DNA of 64,000 nt from Trichosphaerium sp. ATCC 40318 (Eukaryota > Discosea > Flabellinia > Trichosidae). This document shows, piece by piece, positions 10,687 through 21,372 of the stretch (positions within the stretch are counted from its first letter, which is position 1; each line of letters begins with the position of its first letter). Below the pieces are notes generated by a model. The model was given only the letters and a program-made list of their open reading frames with translations. It searched no databases and was not told where the DNA came from. The stretch lies in assembly GCA_038496445.1 (NCBI GenBank), contig JALMLS010000548.1, forward strand, positions 124,001 to 188,000. Direction: 5' to 3'. Both the position numbers and the translations under genes were made by a program.

Positions 10687-12830
10687 TGACTTTACTATCT
10701 CTTTCTACACCGAACAACGGAAATATCCGTTTTTTTAAAGACACAACTGTAAAAAATAAAAATTGTGACTTACCAGCGCTGAGTTGAACTCCATTGATGC
10801 AGCAGTAGTATGTAACACTAGCAAAGACGTTTGTAGAGCATACATTCAGAATTTGAGCTTCCGTTTAAAGAAAATTTTTTTGACGGACCTTAACCAAAAA
10901 GTCCACAAATCATCAAATGGAGCATGAAAACAGCACCTCCAGTAACACTACGGGCCCCTCCTTTGCTAGTTCAAGTGATGATGAAGAAGAAACAGAGAAA
11001 ATTCCAATACAGTTTGAAAACACAAATCAAGTACTTATATAACGCTTTCTACGCACAAAAACGTAACTGAAGGAGTTTTAGGAGATTTCAGAAGAAAAAA
11101 AGTTCAAATACAAAAAACCAGGTCGGAAAGAGCGTAGCCATGTGTTGATTGATAAAGCATCCGGATTGAAGCCTTTGGATATGTTTTTGAGTTTTGTCAG
11201 TGAGCGGTATTGGAAAAAAATTGTTGTAGCCACCAATAATTATGCAAAAAAAAAGGTACACGCAACTTTGGAGTTTCACTAACACTAGTAGAAAGGAGTA
11301 CAACTAGACTTGACACTGAAAGAACTAATGAGGTGGTTGGCAGCATCTATAATACTTGGTGCACATAGGATGGGTCCTAGAAAAGCATGGCAAACAAACA
11401 CTTGTTACGATATGCCAAAATTAAGACAGATCATGATTCGAAACCGCTATGAAGATATTGCACGTTGCTTACATTTACCTACCACTGGAACTAGTGACGC
11501 TGATCCATACCAAAAGATTAGAACTCTTGTTGATACATTTAGACATCAATGCATCAACAACTATCTACCACATGAAAAACTGGCATTAGATGAAGCCACT
11601 CCAGGATATGCAGGGAGAACAAAGCTGATTAAAAGAACCAAACATAAAAAGGTATCTTCCGGCTTTGACATTAAATGCGTGGTAGACTCTGAATCCAAGT
11701 ACCTTGTTAATTTTTTGTTAAACAAAGAACCACATGTGTCTATTCAAGGGTTGACTCCAACAGCAAACAAAGCATATCACCTTATTTCACAGCTTAAACA
11801 ACACGGTCATGAAATTTTTATGGATAATCTGTATATGCGTCCTAGTTTAGCAGTAGCTGTCTATCAAATTGGACAATATTGCACAGGTACATGGAGGAAA
11901 AATTATGGTGTACCAAAAGAGATTTATCGTACCAAAGAAAAAGGCAAAAAAGCCAAAGCAAAAGCAAGAGAAGTTATTCTATACAGTGCTGAACCATTAG
12001 ATAATGTAACATTCATGGTTGGTCTTGGTCTTTATGACAAGCGCCCATTTTATTTTTTAACAACAGCATCATACGAGTTTGAAGAAGTTATTGGAGGCAC
12101 ACGACAAAAACTTAAACTTGATTGTATCCATGCTTACAACAACTACATGAATGGAGTAGATGTTTTTGATCAATACATGCAAGTAAGTGTTTACAGGCCA
12201 AGTGTTAAATGGTGGAAGCGCTTGTATGCTTGGATAATTGATGCTGCCATCATCAATTCATTCATTTTATACAAAAGTTGCCGTCGGAATACTACCAAGT
12301 TGTCTGATTTTAAAACAACACTAGTTGATGAATTACTACAAAGGTACACATCTTTACTAGTTGATCAATTAATCAGTGTAGATTTGCGGAGTCTGATACT
12401 GATGAAGACAGCACACCAATAGTCAGTTTGAAAAAAAAAAAATATAAAACTACTACAAGTTTACCTGATTCTCGTCTAACTGCACAACGCCACTTTCCTT
12501 CCAAAAACACTCGTAGATTGTGCATTGTGTGTAAATTAACCAAAGAAAAGGCTAAAGAAACACAATATTATTGTAAAAGCTGTAATGTGCCTCTGTGTGC
12601 TGCTCCATGTTTTATGTTGTTTCATACAAAAAAACATTGCAAATAAAAAATTTTTCCTATCATGACTATGTGCACAACTGAATTGTAGGTCAGCACTGCC
12701 TAACAGCATGTGTTTATACATCAGGGTACCTTTCATCCATTTTTTTGCAATTGGTGTTGTTAAATTTCAATTTTCAAAAAAACGGATATATCCGTTTTTT
12801 ACTCAGGGCAAGAAAGAGATAGAAAATAGT
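10687..12830 (+). mobile_element. piggyBac-type DNA transposon
   Basis: The piggyBac transposase gene is framed by inverted sequences. Left tip at 10716-10731 reads AACGGAAATATCCGTT; right tip at 12781-12796 reads AACGGATATATCCGTT. Each is itself nearly palindromic and is followed on the inner side by a run of seven Ts (on the inward strand). Outside the tips the similarity continues in inverted orientation (CTATCTCTTTCT near 10696 and, reversed, near 12820), so the terminal repeat may be about 50 bp. I could not find the TTAA duplication usual for piggyBac, so exact ends are uncertain. The right end abuts the 3' end of the LRR pseudogene. Confidence 0.6.
10917..12646 (+). CDS. piggyBac transposase (DDE_Tnp_1_7 family), apparently intact
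   Basis: Four exons with three introns of about 50-60 nt. Exon 1 encodes an acidic N-terminus (SSSDDEEETEKIPIQ) typical of the family. The catalytic core carries the three expected aspartates: LALDEATPGYAGRTKLIKR, FMDNLYMRPSLAVAVY, and NNYMNGVDVFDQYMQ, followed by WWKRLYAWIIDAAIINSFI. An intron near 12343-12391 removes an apparent stop and joins LLQR to FAESDTDEDSTPIV. The C-terminus is the Cys-rich zinc domain (CIVCKLTKEK, YYCKSC, CAAPCF, FHTKKHC). With these splices I see no frameshift or stop, so the enzyme could be active. It cuts and pastes DNA at TTAA in studied members. Confidence 0.85.
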
Positions 12831-13321
12831 CACAAATACTAGGATGTTCTTTAACACATTTCTTCGTTACACAAGCACTAATTGCGAGGATTGTATGAAT
12901 GCCAGTGAGTGATTTGATTCCTTCATCTGTCACAGAAGTATGTGAAACATTTATTGTATGAACGCTTCTGAGTGCTCGTATGCCTTCATCTGTTACTGAT
13001 GTACCTGAAACATTAATATAGTGAACACCTTTGAGTGCAGTGATCCCTTTATCTGTCACAGCAGTATAAGAGACATTTATTGTATGAACACCCGAGAGTG
13101 CTTTAACACCTTCATCTGTCACATCTGTGCAATAGAGACATATAGTGTGGACACCTCTTAGCGCTTTGATACCTCTATCTGTTATTTAGGTGCTTGAAAG
13201 GTCTATCTCATAGATACCAGCAAGCGCTATGAGACTTTCATCAGTTATTAAAGTATTTTTAAGTTCAATTCTGTGAACTCCAGAAAGTGCTAACAATTCA
13301 TCATGAAGTTTTATGAAGATC
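12799..13321 (-). pseudogene. F-box/LRR pseudogene, 3' fragment
   Basis: Minus-strand LRRs (VTDEGIRALRSVHTINV and similar) close with a stop at 12799. This is the downstream part of the gene whose start lies at 37711; the 23-kb transposon separates them. Right after the transposon the frame reads IDLHKTS, fitting the LRR strand, but about 20 bp on there is a frameshift, and another repeat carries a stop (SST-stop-ITDRG). The first repeats are therefore decayed while the last four remain open, which suggests that this half has drifted since the insertion. The final codons may derive partly from the end of the neighbouring piggyBac element. Confidence 0.75.
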
Positions 13322-13323
13322 TA

Positions 13324-13335
13324 CAGTACTAAAAT
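13324..13335 (+). repeat. Left terminal inverted repeat of element A
   Basis: CAGTACTAAAAT, perfect over 12 bp with the inverse of 36348-36359, preceded by the TA duplication. Imperfect similarity continues for about 30 bp. Confidence 0.85.
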
Positions 13336-13419
13336 AAAAAGAGGAAAAATAGAGGGAATCTCTACAAAAAATCAAGGGAATTTTAGACCTCCAATCCCGG
13401 GGTATTTCATCCTAAATAG

Positions 13420-13885
13420 ACAAGGAAATTTCCTTAAAAATCCCTGATGTAATTCTCTCAAAAATCCTTGGTGTAATTTTAACAAAAATCTTTGATGTAA
13501 AACACTAAAAAACCTTATGAAATTTCGTCAAAAATCCTTAGTGTAACTCTCTCAAAAATCTCTGGGGCAATTACTTTAAAAATCCCTTAAGTAATTTCCT
13601 CAAAAATCCCAAAGTAATTTCCTCTAAAATCTCGAAGTAATTTCTTCAAAAATCCCTGGAGTAATTTCCTCAAAAATCCCCAGAGTAATTTTCTTAAAAA
13701 TCCCTGGAGTAATTTCCTCAAAAATCCCTGGAGTAATTTCTTAAAAAATCCCTGGAGTAATTTCCTCAAAAATCCCTGGAGTAATTTCTTAAAAAATCCC
13801 TGGAGTAATTTCCTCAAAAATCCCTGGAGTAATTTCCTCAAAAATCCTTGGAGTAATTTCCTCAAAAATCCTTGGAATAATTTTA
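13420..13885. repeat. Subterminal 24-bp tandem repeats, left end of element A
   Basis: Nearly twenty head-to-tail units of about 24 bp with consensus AATTTCCTCAAAAATCCCTG plus GAGT. Units next to the tip are more diverged, and those near 13670-13860 are almost identical. They lie just inside the transposon end, where CACTA/EnSpm elements carry transposase-related binding sites. A repetitive frame read through them on the minus strand is an artefact of the repeat period. Confidence 0.8.
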
Positions 13886-14028
13886 TCCAAACCACGAAAA
13901 AAAAGTCTACTTTATTGGTTACAATTCAAAACAATAAGAATCACAAGCAAGGTTTACATAATCACTGTATACATCGTTTAAAGTTGCTAATTTTAAATGC
14001 ACTAAAAATAGTAAATAGCAGAGATGGT

Positions 14029-16363
14029 TTAAACACACGCACATAAAGTGTAAAATTGCAATACTTGTCCTTCTGTTTCTTTGATTTTAAGGTGTTCTAT
14101 GTAGTTCTTTAGCTGTTCGTGTTTACCCTGAATAGTGCTAACAGTGTCTTTAAAAATATTAATTCTACCGTCGTTGTATTTAGCAATAAGTTTTATGATT
14201 CCAATGCCAGTTCCTCCGTGTGTCGTACAATTTGATAATTGTATGTCATACACCACTTGAGAGTTTGGAATGGACAATTCACTTGTAATCAACTGTTTGC
14301 TGTCATAAAATAAATCAGACGTCGCTAACAATTGTTAATATTATAATTTTTAGAAAATTAAAAATCTAGAACATACCTACAAAAGCGTAATTGGCTTTGT
14401 GTTTAATGACAGCTGTCCAAAACCTGCGTAGTATAGATTTTATTAAATTGAAAAAAGTCAAATCGCGTACCATTTTTTGTTGATTCCAAGACCATCAAGA
14501 GAGGGTTTATTGCACAGTATAACAGTATTATTGTGATAAACTGGAATAAGTGTTATCCAAGATGTTGTGTCATCATGTTTCAAGGACTTAAGCATCATTA
14601 ATAGCTAGAAATTAATAATTACATTTTACACGTACATTTTTTGGAGGAGGAAAAGAACTATCATCAGACAATATGCCCTTGTATACTGTTCTTACAAAGC
14701 TGAACAAACAATTTGCAGTAAAAAGATAATCACTACCACAAAATAAAGGCAAAAAATCATCAAGTAATAAAGTTCTGTTTTCACAATCTCCATCAATGTA
14801 CACTTTGACATTTTTTGCTATTTCGAACTACAAAATAATGTTAACACAAAATTAAAGAGCAAAAACAAAAAATATACTGTTTGTCTAGAGTTGTCGTCAT
14901 CTCTTGCATCACCCGGAAATTGTAAAATATAGTTTTCACGATATTGAATATCCTTGAACTCAATTAAATGGTGAATGATATCATAGCGTACTGTTTCAAG
15001 TTGTGATACATTTTGTCTGAGAGCAGATTGTTGGAAAAGCGGTTGTTCATTTTCAAAGTTGACAGGTTGGTTTGCTCTGGTAGGGACATGACGTTGACTC
15101 AAGTTTCTGCGATTAATATTTTGTCGCGTAATTGTAGGTTGCGATTGTTGTTCATGTTGGCTTCTTAGTTCTACATATTGTTGTAAAGATTGTTGCTCAA
15201 ATGTTCTTATATTGGCCATGCGCTTTTGACGCCTTACTTTTGAAGCCTAATTACAATGATTGGTATTTTTAGTGACAAAATTTATACATACTTGACTTAA
15301 TTGTATTGACATAGGGTCAGGCAGAGAATAGTCATCGATCACGATAGGTTGTACAGAATTGGAAACACATTTGGGATGTGTAAAATCGGAAGTGTTGCTA
15401 ACAGTGAAGTAAGCAGTTGAATGACAGTATAAAATCAAGTAAACGCACAGTATGTCACATAATTTATCATTTTGTATTTTGTATAAATCGTATGCTTCAA
15501 TGTTAAGGACTTGATGTTCATTTTTGTTAGCATAGTCCTTCACTTTCTACAATGAAAAATTAAATGTGTTGTGTTAGAAAAAGATATTCGTACTTTATGA
15601 ATGTATTTGTACGCATCCAAATAAAACTGGTTTGATTGTTCAGAAAACCATTTCTCAAGCGTAATTTCAGCACAAGCTACCATTTTATGCGCTTAAAAAA
15701 AGGCATTAAAACAAAGAAATCTTAAAAGGCTTATATGTACTTAAACTGTCTATATTTTCAGAAACCATAGCTTGGCATTTCAAATATGCAATAAGTTGCT
15801 TGTTGAAAGGCTTTAAAACTCCTTTACAGTATTTTTCCAACACAAGTGCACATTTGGTGATATCGTCATCTGAAGTTATGCTGGTGTATGATTGTTGGAT
15901 ATCACCTATCATGGCGTCGGAATGATTTATTAAGGCATATTTTCCAATATACCAGAGGTATTTTCTTCCCATTGCTCTTTTCCAAACCTGATTTAAATAT
16001 GTAAGTATGGCGTGAAAAAAGACAATAGAAACATCAAACGCACAGCAACTTTACTTTTGTTTTGAAGGGCAAACTTTAAACTTTGTACATCATGATTCAG
16101 GCTGTTTATCGTTGTTTTCATCTCAGATAGCGTATCATTTTGTTTGTTTAATACAAACAAAATTTGTTTAAAAGCGACTAAGCTTGTGTAAGGTAATAAT
16201 AAAACACTGTAAAGTAATAACCAGTACCATTACAAAACTCTAAGACCAATTCGCTATCAATTAAATCTATATTATCAAAATTTATAGCAGTAGGATTTTC
16301 TTGTGGACTGTCCACTCTACGACTGTCCACTCTACGTCTTTTTCTGTACGGCGTCGAAGACAT
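14029..16363 (-). CDS. GGTGIG protein 1: conserved partner gene of element A
   Basis: Minus-strand gene of about eight exons. It starts with ATG at 16363 and a basic, nuclear-signal-like N-terminus (RKRRRVDSRRVD), then a heptad-like helix (NDTLSEMKTTINSLNHDVQ), a globular part (YLWYIGKYALINHSDAMIG), a Gln-rich linker (SLQQYVELRSQHEQQSQP), and a C-terminal domain with DFLPLFCGSDYLFTANCLFSF and THGGTGIGIIKLIAKYN. The same domain order and motifs occur in the gene at 28255-26203 of element B, so the pair is homologous though diverged. I know no family with this motif. Position near the left end in both elements, next to the subterminal repeats, suggests a role in mobilisation, possibly end binding like the second protein of EnSpm elements (inference). 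It lies 33 bp after X1. Confidence 0.7.
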
Positions 16364-16396
16364 GAACAGTAATTTATTGATGTTTACAAATTATGA

Positions 16397-17232
16397 CTAT
16401 TGAATTAGCATTTTTTGTTGTTTCAAGTGTTGCAGTCTAGTTCTTTCGCTGTCACCTACTATTTCTTCAATTGTTTGGGGATTCATGCTGTTGTAGGCTT
16501 TGAGCGGACAAAATGCAAATATTTGGGTGGTGAAGCCTTTTAAATAGGTCACACCTCTATAATGTACAAACACATTAGCTACTGAGTCATTTTCTAATGT
16601 TAACAATGCGCACCTTGTGAAACAACACACCCACAATCCTATATATTCACTTTCAGCATTGTTGATTATTCTTAGCACACGAACAGGGTTACGATAATGG
16701 AAGCATAGTTGTAAACGAAATTGTTGTCTTTGACTCGTTACAGCAGGTATTGCAGCAACCAAATTCCTATTTTCATGTACTCCTCCAATACCAGTTGTGG
16801 TAAAGTATTGAAGAGAGCCAACAGTAGACATAGCACTGAGCACTCTAATGCTACAGTTTAAGTTAACTCTAAGAGAATCCATAGGAAATTGTTCATCTAT
16901 TGTGTCGCTGGCGAACGTTATTGTACTAAATGAAATAAATTTAAAGTAAAAAGAACATGATAGTGATACGTGTTTTGTCTAAACCCTCTTGTTGGCAAAT
17001 CACAGTCTGGAATCTTTTGGTTCATTGTGTGTCCAACAAATGGTCCATAGTAACCCGTTTTGGGACAGTTGTCGTCATCATTTTTATGCGTAAAATAATC
17101 AGTCTCTAACATTTTTTTGCAATTAATGCAATAAATGACACTGTTATTTTGTATCATCTCAGTTCGCATGAGTGTACACCACTCCTTGAACTTCCTTGTA
17201 GTTTGTAAATGCTTACTAAACAAAGTATTCAT
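16397..17232 (-). CDS. Element A cargo protein X1, putative zinc-binding
   Basis: Two exons on the minus strand joined across an intron of about 50 nt (GTATCA...TTTAG). Joined in frame the protein is about 260 aa. Residues about 33-60 hold C-x2-C and H-x6-C (VIYCINCKKM, THKNDDDNCP), a plausible zinc site. The second exon is a compact, mostly beta-looking domain (GSLQYFTTTGIGGVHENRNL; VRVLRIINNAESEYIGLWVC) ending in a basic helix (RTRLQHLKQQKM). I do not recognise it. Its ATG lies one nucleotide after the stop of X2, and its stop is 33 bp before the GGTGIG gene, all on the same strand. Nothing similar appears in element B. Confidence 0.6.
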
Positions 17233-17233
17233 A

Positions 17234-19994
17234 TTATTGTGATGCTTTACTGCTTATACTGTTGTACCTCTGTTGGTTTTTCTTTCTTTTTTTTGTTGCA
17301 GTTTTTTTGACACCAAACGACCTCGCCACTGAGTCTTTGAGTGTTGCGTTCGATATATGTGATGCCAGTGGTTGTAATGCAATGTATGCTGCCTTTTTCT
17401 TTGATTCTTGTTTAAATAGAGCCTTGCTAAAAAGTCTGACAGTCCATATTTTTTTGCCTTTTACTCTTGAAATAAACGCCCTAACTCAAGAATTAACATT
17501 ATGATGTAAACCAAGTATTTTACCTGTGTTTTATGGTTTTGTCTTTTTGTTGATACTTTGGTGGCGTGTATACAATGCTGTTTGGAGTAGACAATATGTG
17601 GACGCTTTTAACAGCTTTAGCACCATTAAATTTAGTGTATTGTAGTGTAAAGTCTTTAAAAGACTTGTCATTTGGGTGTACAAGCTCATCAGGTTTACCA
17701 GGTTCGAAAAAATCGTATGCAGAAAGCACAGCAACCTACAAAAACAAATTAATACAATCACAATAACATATAAATTTACCTCTTTATCAATCCCGTATGC
17801 TTTGCTTTTGTCCTGATGATACACAAGGCCAACCCTAGTTTTATTTGTGGTACATACCTCCAAGGTTAGGCCTGGGTACACATGCACCGATACACACAAA
17901 CCAAATTTGTAACGTTGGCTTGTTTCTATTTTGTCTAAATCGTATCCTTTTTTGATGACGGGATGGTTCAAAGCTAGAAATAAAAGAGGTATCACTCCTA
18001 AAGGAAACTGATTATTTCCGTTTTCTGAATTATACACTCTGTCCTTTCTAAAAAGGTTGCCTGAAAATATGTGCCCTCCCTCTATTGGATGTACAGCAGA
18101 AACAATCCTAAATATAGAGTTAATAACACAAGTAAAAAACCCAAAATAGTCAACCTATTAGTGAGATTGTTGTGGCCTCTTGATGTTTCTATAGCCATAG
18201 CATCCATTCCAACATCATTTATAAGAAGTCTCGTGCTTGAATTCCAGACATTTTTGATGTGTAGTAACGGAGACAAGCTGTCATCGTCATCATCCAGGGT
18301 GTACAATGCATTTTGAGCATTACCACTAAATATGTAATTAATTAGCACTAACAACACGAATAATATGTACCAAAGGAAAAAGCGTGACAGTTTTTTCTTA
18401 AGATCCTTTGTACAATTGTAAAGCTTTTCAACTATGGCTGTCATAGGACAACTTTGTTGTAAAGCTAAAGCAAAATAAAACTTTAACACACGCTTAAGGT
18501 CATCTTTTGAACGCGAAATCGCACTACAACCAATTAAATCAACAGACATAACATATGTTGACATACTAGCGTTCTTTGCGAATATCAAAAAACCTATCAT
18601 GATAGTCGACTTTGTTGGCGTGCATGTCTTCTTCATTGCCATTGTTGTCTAAATTAGCAATGTTAATCTAATCAAGCACAAAAACATACACCATTGAAGA
18701 TGTTGAAAATATTGTACATACCACTGCGATTACTGGAAGACTGTACACCATCGTCAAAGTCGGAGACATCACCTTTACCACTGGTGCTGTCTTTGTTGAT
18801 GTTGATGCTGAAAGAACGTATGCCATCGTCATTCTCATCACTGGAGACGTCATCCTCATCACTGAAGACGTCATCCTCATCACTGGAGACGTTATCCTCA
18901 TCATTGGAGCTGTCTTTGTCAAAGTCAATGTAAAAAACCATAAGCCATTGTTGACATTGATGCGTACCATCTTTATCACTGGTGCTGTCTTTGTTGGCGT
19001 CAATGTTGGAAGGACTTATACCATCGTTGTCATTGGAGATGTCATTCTCATCACTGGAGCTGTTTTTGTTGGCGTCAATGTTGGAAGAACTTATACCATC
19101 ATTGTCATTGGAGACGTCATTCTCATCACTGGAGCTGTCTTTGTCAAAGTCAGTGTAAAAACCATAAGCCATTGTTGAAGTTGGTGTGTACCATCTTTAT
19201 CACTGGTGCTGTCTTTGTTGGCGTCAATGTTGGAAGGACTTATACCATCGTTGTCATTGGAGATGTCATTCTCATCACTGGAGCTGTTTTTGTTGGCGTC
19301 AATGTTGGAAGAACTTATACCATCGTTGTCATTGGAGACGTCATTCTCATCACTGGAGCTGTCTTTGTCAAAGTCAGTGTAAAAAACCATAAGCCATTGT
19401 TGATGTTGATGCGTACCATCTTTATCACTGGTGTCTTTGTTGGCGTCAATGTTGGAAGAACTTATACCATCGTTGTCATTGGAGACGTCATTCTCATCAC
19501 TGGAGCTGTCTTTGTCAAAGTCAATGGCAGAAAAGAACATGTCATTGATAAAGATGAAGGCATAATATGTACCATTGGTTCTATTAAAGTGGTTACCAAG
19601 TGGCTTTGTTCGAAATGGTGATGGTCCTAGTAAGCTTTAGTTAAAATAAAAGTGTAATAAAAGTATAGCAGTACTGTATGCGTTGTTTAAATGCCTATCA
19701 AACAAGTCTTTGATATTTGTTCGTTTTTCAATAAATTCAATGTCTTCATGACAATAGTCATATATACAAGCAGACCTATTAATATTGACTGAGATTTTAC
19801 ACAACTATAAGATATAAGACGTACTTTTTAGTTTTTTCTTTAAAATAAACGACTCCATATTTATCGTATGTCGGTTCTGCATAATGTATAACCTTCACCT
19901 CCGTATGGTACATTTTGTTTAATGCACTTTGTAGGGTTGCAAATCGTTTTGATTTTTGTTCTCTCTTTCTTCTTTTATGTGACTTAGTTGTCAC
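17234..19994 (-). CDS. Element A cargo protein X2, large acidic-repeat protein with basic tails
   Basis: Minus-strand multi-exon gene. Exon 1 begins near 19994 with a basic signal-like run (SHKRRKREQKSKRFATL); an ATG is not visible there, so a further 5' exon or a non-ATG start is likely. Exon 2 (SACIYDYCHEDIEFIEKR) joins in frame to a Pro-rich exon (PSPFRTKPLGNHFNRTND) and then to a tandem array of acidic exons (SSSDENDVSNDNDGISSSN). After the array come DNNGNEEDMHANKVDYHD, a helical exon, LYTLDDDDDSLSPLLHIKNV, IKKGYDLDKIETSQRYKFGL, and a basic C-terminal exon (KKTATKKRKKNQQRYNS) with TAA at 17236-17234. Every join noted keeps frame. Family unknown; an acidic central tract between basic ends suggests a nuclear, chromatin or DNA-handling protein (inference). 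Confidence 0.6.
18960..19540 (-). repeat. Tandem exon-plus-intron units in X2
   Basis: Units of 224-225 bp recur (GTACCATCTTTATCACTGG at 18964, 19188 and 19413). Each contains 75-bp subrepeats coding for about 25 acidic residues and, on the minus strand, a stretch that begins GTACAC/GTACGC and ends TTTGACAAAG, which looks like an intron. Reading through that stretch causes a frame break in one unit because an A-run differs by one base; treating it as an intron restores a uniform frame. Confidence 0.7.
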
Positions 19995-20024
19995 ACAAAC
20001 AGGGTGAGCTAATCATTAGTCAGT

Positions 20025-20340
20025 GTTTTAAATTCATTTAGTGTTGAACAAAAAAAAACCCTGTCTACAAAGCGTATTAAATATCGCGGTGGCCACGAAA
20101 GCCGATGAACGCGTAAGAGCAGGTTGTAAGCCGTTTTAAATTCAATTAGGGTTGAACAAAAAAAAACCCTGTCTACAAGGCGTATTAAATATCGCGGTGG
20201 CCACAAAAGCCTATGAACACGCGTAAAAGCAGGTTGTAAAGCTGTTTTAAATTTGAACATATTAAAAACCGCGTCAACAAAGCGTATTAAATACGACAAA
20301 GCTACGAAAGCCAATGAACGCGTAAAAACAGGGTTTAAAG
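20025..20340. repeat. Three direct repeats of about 108 bp
   Basis: Three tandem units sharing AAAGCGTATTAAATATCGCG and flanking sequence; the third is more diverged. They lie just upstream of X2 and could be part of its promoter. A 101-codon minus frame through them follows the repeat period and is not reported as a gene. Confidence 0.7.
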
Positions 20341-20705
20341 CAAATTGGCCAAAAAATATCCAAAATAGCGTTTAACACAACGTATACGCATTATACTTTT
20401 AAAAAGCACGATGAACTGCCAAAAACAGGCGATTAAAGTGCATTTCATTGTAAAACAGGTAAAAATTATAAAACCTTCCAAATACTATCGCTAGATGTAT
20501 CAATGTGTGTTTTGAATGACTTTGGGGAAAAAAGAAGTAAAATAGTAGCTTATACACGTTTAGGGTATACAAGGCTACAAAGGTACGTACGTTTACGTTT
20601 CCTCTCCATTTGATGTATTGTATTGTATTAAATGGGTAAAGTCCAGTTCAAGTCAATCTTGTGCTGAACTCTTCTCCGAAGGCCGATAGACGGCTCGCAT
20701 GTACG

Positions 20706-21372
20706 TCACGGCGGCAATAGCCGCTGTGCATCTTTTCTTAATCCTCCAAAAGAGGATTTTAACATGCAAGAAGATAGTTCAGATAGTAACCCATCAGAGT
20801 CCTTCAAAGCTCGCTGAGGCGGCTCCAGGACATTGAATATTAGATTTACATGATTGGCGTGCCAGCAAAACGTCGCATCAGGTGAAGCATTTTCTTCATT
20901 CTCATCGACATCAACCGTTCCTAGAAACGCCAATAAGTGTACACTCAAGCGGAAACATAGGTATGAAGTTTTTTGAAGTGAGCAAACTATTGAGTGTAGA
21001 GCTTTGCTAAAGGTTTTTCCATGAACGTTATTTGTTATTGCTGCTACAAGAAGGAAAAAGCTTGATGTATACCGCTCTTTGCGAGATCAAGCAACAATAT
21101 CTTACCATCCTTCCAGGTTGCCATAAAAGTTATTCTTTTGCGTAAGGTCTTTGGTTCTATTGGTGTTGTCATTGTAACGCTTGAAAATTATGAAAAATCT
21201 TACTCACTGGCTTCACTTGAATCAGAGTCGTCAAAGGCAAGCAAATCATCATTGTCCCCCTCCATATCATCAAGGCCGTCATCTTGTGATACATACCCTG
21301 ACAAAAAATGTACTTACATTTGTCTATGTAGGTACCTACGTAAAAATGAATCTTTACCATAAATGGTGTCAA
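20706..21372 (-). pseudogene. Possible exons of an unknown or decayed gene in element A
   Basis: Two coding-looking pieces occur on the minus strand. Near 21372-21200, MVKIHFYVGTYIDK joins across a GTAAGT...CAG intron to an acidic stretch (WYVSQDDGLDDMEGDNDDLL) that ends at a GTGAGT donor. At 20948-20706 an 80-codon frame contains DVDENEENASPDATFCWHAN. I could not link them into one product, and no start is clear. They may be remnants of a further cargo gene. Confidence 0.3.

Noticed and set aside
10888-12765. TTAA words near 10888 and 12763 as piggyBac ends
   Set aside because: The sequences next to them are not inverted copies of each other, while those at 10716 and 12781 are.
13587-13895. 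A 102-codon minus frame made of repeated LLQGFLRK units
   Set aside because: It is only the 24-bp subterminal repeat read in one frame; a period divisible by three keeps it open. No start context and no end beyond the array.
18948-19621. Plus-strand frames with TGAVFVGVNVGRTYT repeats
   Set aside because: These are the antisense of the acidic exon array of X2; the minus strand joins in frame to unique coding exons on both sides.
20009-20314. A 101-codon minus frame with YLIRLVDRVFF repeats
   Set aside because: It follows the 108-bp direct repeats and has no splice link to X2.
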